Assembly: GCF_030272615.1 (NCBI RefSeq)
Contig: NC_081415.1
Coordinates: 371,549,809-371,613,808, forward strand
Source of the DNA: Cryptomeria japonica
Taxonomy: Eukaryota; Streptophyta; Pinopsida; Cupressales; Cupressaceae
DNA length: 64,000 bases
Direction of reading: 5' to 3'
The translations under genes and the position numbers were made by a program. Below, piece by piece: positions 54,267 to 64,000 of this stretch. The notes below the pieces were generated by a model, which made no database searches, was not told the DNA's origin, and saw only the letters and a program-made list of their open reading frames with translations. How positions within the stretch are numbered: position 1 is the first letter of the stretch; every line of letters begins with the position of its first letter.

Positions 54267-56350
54267 GTCCAAGAGAGCAAGAGCGGAGAGTGTACCAAAC
54301 ATAAGTGTTGTGTTAGTTAGGGCAATAATACTATGTAATTGTGTAATTTTTAGTTTGAGTAAATTTAATGTGTGGAATAAGAGGATAGGCCTTGCAAAGG
54401 TAATAAATTTTTATATACATATTTAGTAGATAGACAAATTCAAATTAGTTCATCAATTATATGAGATCTTACTTCCCTGATTTTTACCTTCGAGATCATG
54501 TGACCATGCAAGATGTCTTTTGTTAAAAGTAGATTTGGAGTCTTGAACATCCAAGGATATCTGGTCTTTGGTATAAAAACACATTTGAGATAATTAAGTA
54601 TAAGGTTGTGCTAGTAGCTATATAACATACGTTGTGATGTTAGGAAATTTTCTGTTGTCATGGTTGCCTCGTTATTTGTCGATTAAGAGCATACATAGTA
54701 ATTTGGAAATCTTATGGATTGATAGAAGTTTAAGGTATGAAATAGATTGATTTGGTTGGAATAGTTGGAAATAAAAAAGAAGTCAAATGATGGGTTCTCA
54801 TAGATCAAGGAAATTTTATCTACTATGGATACTATAAGGTCAACTTGAGATAACAATTATTACAAAATCACTTGAAAGAAAAACATTGTTGAAGTTTTGA
54901 ATGTAGATATTTTGGATCATAGATTTGATAGATTGGAGAAAATAACTTGAGGGTAATTAAGAATGTCAATGAAGGATGTACTCACTTAGAGGCAGAGACT
55001 GGAGGAAGTAAATAATGCACCATATTTAAAACATTTAGAAATATCTAGTTAATCTAGAGACTGTTGATAAATATGTAACGAACCTAAGAATTTTGGAAAA
55101 GATAGTTGAGTATGTGGCACAATGTTTAGCAATCAAAAGTTGAGCATGATTGTATAATAGGACTTTTCTATCAAACCTGAGTATAGGTGGTAGAAAATCA
55201 ATATGAAATTTATTCAAGAATTGCTTTTAAGAACAAGCATGATATTATAGTTGGATAGTGTCAACAGATTGACAGAGATTGCATATTTCATACTTGGATG
55301 TATATAAAGATGAATCATTAAATCTTGTGAAGACATTTACTCATTCAACTTATCAATTGCATGGAATTTCAAAAATAGAAATATCAAATAAGAATGTTTG
55401 GATGACATTTTGGAATTGGACAATATTGAATATATCTTTGGGAACTAAATTAAATCGGCATGACATCTTTACGTAGATGATCGAACGAAAAAAAAAGAAA
55501 AGAAAAGAAAGAGTTAATCAGGTTGTGGAAAATTCTTTTCAATGTATTGGATAAAAAATAAATGTGAATAGAAAAAAAAATGTCTTTGGACTAAGTTGGC
55601 ATACAACAAAATCTTTTCATATGTTTTTAAGGAATGATACCCATTATGATGTTTTATGACAAAAATGACAAACATTTGTCAGTTGGAATAGGATAAAGAT
55701 AGGATCATCATTGGTTCTAATATGCTTAAAAGAAACAAATGAGAAAATGAAATTGATCAAGAATACATTGGAAGAGATAGTCGATAGACAAGAAAAAGCT
55801 ATGATAATAGAAACAAGTCTCTTAGATAATTGTCACTGAAGAAGAAATTATTTTGAGGGAGAAGCCTCATAAGAGCTTTATTTTATTGAGGAAATCATCA
55901 AAGTTGGTACCAAGATATGTGGGATCTTTCGATGTGCTGGAAGTTTGAATCCAATTGCTTATGAATATAGGATCCAGGAATAGTGCTAGTGGAGCACATC
56001 CAAAATCTTGATCGGAGTAGCGTTAAGCTACATAGCAGAGATTTCACTCAGTATTGGATCCAGTGGGATCGAAATTATGATGATAGTGCTATTTGGAAGG
56101 ATGATGCGAGAATTGACTATCATATTCATCTTTTTTTTTCTTAGAGTAGTATTTGCTTGATGCATGAAATACTTGAATACTCTGATTTTGATTTACATTT
56201 TGTAAATTTGGATATTATAGATGATACTATTATTGTTATATTTGATTGAGACCATAATGTGTGGTTAATATTTGTGATGTTGAGAAATTATGTACTTATT
56301 GATAGAATAATAAAGACATCGAGACGATGTCTCTTTTAAGAGGGGAAGGA
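54267..56350 (+). pseudogene. chromovirus pol remnant: decayed integrase and chromodomain
   Basis: Integrase is recognisable in pieces: KINMKFIQELLLRTS near 55193-55240 (family WxxIxMDFIxxLPxT), NRLTEIAYFI near 55265-55295, and HSTYQLHGISKIEISNKNVW with NISLGTKLNRHDIF near 55340-55475. The second catalytic Asp site is replaced (SDRD-like to SNKN). At about 55860-55925 SFILLRKSSKLVPRYVGSFD matches the segment after integrase. From 55989 an open stretch reads HIQNLDRSSVKLHSRDFTQY, then WIQWDRNYDD and AIWKDD: a chromodomain, which targets integration to chromatin. The polypurine tract AAGAGGGGAAGGA (56338-56350) follows. Confidence 0.78.
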
Positions 56351-60453
<4,103 letters not shown>

Positions 60454-60458
60454 AAGGA

Positions 60459-61096
60459 CCAACCTCTTATACAGTTGCTGCCGAGCATCTATCTGTAGAA
60501 ATTGTGCCCACTTCCTCCCAATTTTCGCACCCTGAGCCCGTGTAAAATGATGGAGTGTAATTACTTCTTTTTTTTAAATACCACATGTTTGTTGGAATTC
60601 TGATGTGAAATACGAAATCTGCACTATCGACAAAAGTTAACCCGATGGTAACACACAAGTAGAAGTATGTGATCGGGATATAATGCACCGATGAAGCCCA
60701 TCGACAGAACGCACACTAGCGGCAATGGAGAAATCTTGTATTGCCAATAGTCGATGATGTTATTGGTAAGACTTATCTCGATAGACACTAGAAAAACTAA
60801 AATGCATCGACAAAGGTTACGATGATAAACTGTCAAAGCTTATGCTAAGGAGACATAACGTATCAGGAGGAGCTACATCGAGGGAAAATACATCAGGGAA
60901 ATTATGCCCATTGCCTGAACACATTTTAAGCTATCTCGATGCCCAATGAGACTAGCAGGATAACTCGCACCAATCATCAGGAAGAGAGGTCATCGACTTA
61001 TGTTATCCTGATGAATAAGAAGAAATCAAGAGGCTGTGAAAATCATCAGACCAACATATGTCGATCAACAGGTGAAATTTGTGAAATTTTAACACG
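60459..61096. other. right flank of the chromovirus insertion, noncoding
   Basis: Continues the locus interrupted at 43610 (AAGGA then CCAACCTCTTATACAG). No gene recognised. The 73-codon minus frame at 60467-60688 shows no family. Confidence 0.4.
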
Positions 61097-61334
61097 TTGG
61101 AGTTCCGACGAACACGAGGTAATTTAAAAAAAAATCAAATTAACTTGACAAAGCAAAAGAAATCTCATAGCTCATCGGAAATGCTCGTTAGAAAACCGCT
61201 CCAAATGAACTATTATTGGAATTCCAATGAATGCGAGAAAGGTTTTAAAAAAATAGGAAATTTGACACAAATTGCATCGTAAAATATGACAAAGCAAAAG
61301 AAATCCCATAGTTCGTTAGAAATCTTTGTTGGAA
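61097..61334. repeat. two-copy diverged tandem repeat, period about 119 bp
   Basis: TTGGAGTTCCGACGAACACG at 61097 and TTGGAATTCCAATGAATGCG at 61216 start two units. Each continues through an A-run and GACAAAGCAAAAGAAATC.CATAG. The copies are clearly related but diverged, more so at CG sites. Confidence 0.7.
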
Positions 61335-61353
61335 AATGCACTGAAATGAGTTA

Positions 61354-61572
61354 GTGTGGGATAATAAAAGATAAAGGGCACACCTTAAATAAGGGCCCAA
61401 ATAAGAGTGTGGTGATGTACTGAATTGGAATAAGGTTCATAATATTGAATTAAATATTAATTAACTACAATAAAGGTCTTATAATGTATATAAGAATGGG
61501 AAATACTAAAATGGATGCTAGAGAGTATCAAATTGGATACCCTAATTAAAGGTGTACGGTTTACAATGCTAC
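61354..61572 (-). repeat. Tat-type LTR end fragment
   Basis: The stretch TAAAGGGCACACCTTAAATAAGGGCCCAAA...GGTGTACGGTTTACAATGCTACA is related to the last 200 bp of the LTR at 27407-27607. This is a different family of the same type. The left part of the LTR was not delimited. Confidence 0.6.
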
Positions 61573-62295
61573 ATTATTATTATTATTTCTAAGTGTCAAG
61601 AAAACTTTTTAATGTGACTAATGAAATGCTTTTGACTTGAAGTTATGAGTCAACGAGGCCACAAATGAGGGACCCCATCCTCATTTAACAATGCAAGCCT
61701 GTGATCATATGGCCCAACAAATATTTGAACCTTGGTGGTCACAACACCACCACCACCACTTAACCAACACATTATGAGAAGAATCCTATAATCTCAATAA
61801 TCTCAAATATTATTAAAAAAGCACACTTTAGTAAACTTTGAATCACACTTCACAAGGGGAGGCAATAATATAATCAAATTGTAAGGGAATATCAGTAGCT
61901 TAAAGGTCGCACAACACATAAAATAAATAGAAATTATAAAAAAAAAAATTAATATTTTGATGCCAATGTGGTGACATTCTAGGGATATTTTTTTTTTATG
62001 CATGTTATTTATAGGTGTAATGTGGTGAAAAGGGAGATGAGGAGATCAAGTGGAAAGCTTTACCCTCCACAAGAAAGGAGCGAAAGTTTCACAAAGGATT
62101 CTCTTCAACCTCTCATGCACATCACATTTAAAAGAGGGGGGTGAATTGACTAGATCCAACCTCAATGGAAAGAGATTGAATGCTAAATTAATTGCAAAGT
62201 GCTCCTCTTTTAGAATGGACAAGTTGAATTAAGCAATTTGAGACTAAATGTAAAGATGACAAAGAAATGATAATAACATGAGATAGAGATGCGAG

Positions 62296-63188
62296 ATGAA
62301 GTTGTGCACCTGAAATTAGAAGTAAAATGTCGAGACGAAGCTCCCCTGTAAATTTGAGCGAAAGTTGTCGGGACCGGGTTGAAAGTGTACTTGGTCCTCT
62401 GAGAAATCCGCGCGTTGAAAAGGGTTTTTCCGCATTTGAAAATGAACTCCAAATCTACAATTATAGCTGCGCACCTGCAACCTACACACAAAAAAAGAGA
62501 GGAAATGTTGTTGGGATTGAGGGTTTGCCTTCAGGTCAAACCCCGATTTGGAATTAACCAAGTGATGAAACATACTTGCAAGTAAATGAAAGGAAAAGTA
62601 TGGAGTATAATTAACCTCAAGAGAGGATGCAATTGAAATGTAGATAGAGTTGTTTGAAAGAATATGTGAAGTTGAATGCTTTGAATGTTGAAAGAGATCT
62701 CCTCTTCAATGGTTGAATCCTTGACTTGAATGCAACACCTAGCTTTGAAAGGAGACTTGAGATGCTCAATACTTGAAAGGAATGCTTGATTTTGCTTGTT
62801 GAACTTATTGAAATTTTTGAGCTTAATCACTTGATTGAACTTATTCGAATAGGAGAGGAAATGCTCTTTATATACTTGCCAATTAGGGTTTATAACTGAT
62901 TTTTCATCTTAGGCCGACATAGGAAAACCTTTCCCCGCTCATGATTGACAAGTCCAATGCATGGTTTAAGTGGAGGGGCCCAAAAATAATGCAGGGATAG
63001 GGGCAACATGCCCCTGTCCTCCCCTGATTCAAGATAGGAAGTGCAGGAGAGAAGTGCAGGGTGCAAGAAAATGCAAGTTTCAGTTGGTATGAGCATGTCT
63101 CGGGTCCAGTCAAGCTTAGGGATTCGTTCGCTAATGTGAGACCCAAATGCAGTCGAAATTGCAAGGGTCACAATTTTATGACGCTACA
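62296..63188 (-). repeat. Tat-type LTR remnant (right end at 63188)
   Basis: It ends TTTTATGACGCTACA like the LTRs at 27607 and 34622. It shares GGGTTTGCCTTCAGGTCAAACCC (about 62520) and the GGCCGAC segment (about 62913) with that group. A dyad GGATAGGGGC/GCCCCTGTCC lies at 62995-63019. No polypurine tract follows on the right. An ACAGG after 63188 also precedes TG at 61073, a possible but weak target duplication for a solo LTR of 61073-63188. Confidence 0.55.
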
Positions 63189-63379
63189 ACAGGGTATTTT
63201 GACATGTGGATAATTAAAACAAATTCAGAGGCACTTAATATGAGACTTCTTGTCTTATATCTCTTCTTGGAGTTGGAGTTTTTTCTACTTACACCGTTGG
63301 ATTTTTTTCTTGAAGGAAAAAATGTTATTTTCCAAATTTGGGCAATTTTTAGCATACATATTTGAGCATTCACCATTCA

Positions 63380-63668
63380 CATAAGAGTTGCTTCTTTGTG
63401 GGGTGATCTATAGTCTTTCTCTCTTATGGGGGGATATTGATCGTATATTTGTGGTTGATGGTCATGTTGATTTCTCTCATCACTTGTACATGCTCATTTT
63501 CAAGTTTTATCTCTTATGAATAGGGGTTTTTTCTACCATTTATACTCCTTTATTTCATTTATGAGAGATTTTCTATGTAGGTACCTAATAAGGATTTTTT
63601 TATTGGGACTTATCTTTACATTCTTGCATTTGTTTATTCCTCCCTCAATTATACTTAAGGGGGGTATT
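63380..63668 (+). mobile_element. 3' body end of a relative of the gag-only element
   Basis: The order of blocks matches 53620-53946: TTTGTGGGG, CTTATGGGGGGATATTG, GTAGGTACCTAATAAGG, ATTGGGACTTATC, CATTCTTGCATTTG and the polypurine CTTAAGGGGGGTA. Identity is moderate, so this is a related but older family. Confidence 0.65.
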
Positions 63669-64000
63669 TGTGTGAATGAGGTATATTGCATATCACGTTT
63701 CCATCTCTAGGTCTTACGCACACTTAGTTTACTTATGGCAATTTTAGGCTATTTGCTTTTTTCATCTTATTTCATACGATTGTGATACTTGTCATAATCC
63801 TATATTATATTATCTTTCACCTTACCTATATAAGCAAGGTTTGTCTTGTAAATTAGGTATCTTATTTTAATGTATAATTTAACATGCATTCCTTGCTACT
63901 CTTGTGTGGAAGGTTATTCTTGGTTTTGCAAGTGATTGTAGTTGTTTGAGTTTGTCATGTAACTTATAATTGGAAGCTTCATGGGAAATACTTAAGACTT
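63669..64000 (+). repeat. LTR following the gag-only relative, cut by window edge
   Basis: It begins TGTGTGAATGAGG a few bases after the polypurine tract. CCTATATAAGCAAGG at about 63825-63839 is a likely TATA box in plus orientation. The LTR does not end before 64000. Confidence 0.6.

Noticed and set aside
61068-61073. ACAGG target duplication defining a solo LTR of 61073-63188
   Set aside because: A single 5-bp match over 2 kb can arise by chance, and 61354-61572 looks like the end of a different LTR inside that span; not asserted as a boundary.

Overview
The window looks like nuclear DNA from a land plant with a large, repeat-rich genome. Gymnosperm- or fern-like would fit the long LTRs and deep nesting, but the sequence does not settle the species. 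It is AT-rich and contains plant-type Ty1/copia and Ty3/gypsy (Tat and chromovirus) retroelements plus eroded fragments of intron-bearing host genes. There is no bacterial operon structure, CRISPR array or tRNA/rRNA gene that I can support. Two gaps of exactly 500 N (4962-5461 and 38462-38961) split the window into three contigs. Their equal length suggests placeholders, so continuity across them should not be assumed.

Contig 1 (1-4961) holds the 3' half of a decayed copia element (integrase end, reverse transcriptase, RNase H, 1.1-kb LTR) and then GATT-rich noncoding DNA. Contig 2 (5462-38461) starts with a copia LTR end and a probable solo Tat-type LTR. A minus-strand Tat/gypsy element follows (about 9.9-18.4 kb: gag, protease, G-patch, RT, RNase H, integrase). 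Next comes a tandem pair of related copia copies (19705-38461) sharing a middle LTR. That middle LTR is split by a precisely bounded 8.7-kb minus-strand element (25935-34622, target duplication AGTAT). This inserted element carries one 1075-codon ORF with retropepsin-like and G-patch regions but no RT or integrase. It is the best candidate for an unusual system: a non-autonomous Tat-type element, possibly driven by relatives such as the one at 9.9-18.4 kb.

Contig 3 (38962-64000) opens with a spliced but broken SET-domain gene (minus strand) and a 585-bp tandem duplication carrying an SPT6-like fragment. That duplication is interrupted by a 16.8-kb chromovirus element with roughly 4-kb LTRs (43611-60453, target duplication AAGGA). 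Inside the chromovirus sits a gag-only copia-like element in LTR-body-LTR-body-LTR form (48864-54261, target duplication GGTAT). The right end holds Tat-type LTR remnants and the 3' end of a relative of the gag-only element, cut by the window edge.

No intact host gene was found. Most coding capacity is retroelement-derived and carries stops, frameshifts or lost catalytic residues. The exceptions are the 1075-codon ORF and the two gag-only ORFs. The history can be read from nesting: the host SPT6-like locus was duplicated, the chromovirus inserted, and the gag-only array then inserted into it. In contig 2 the copia array was invaded by the Tat-type element.
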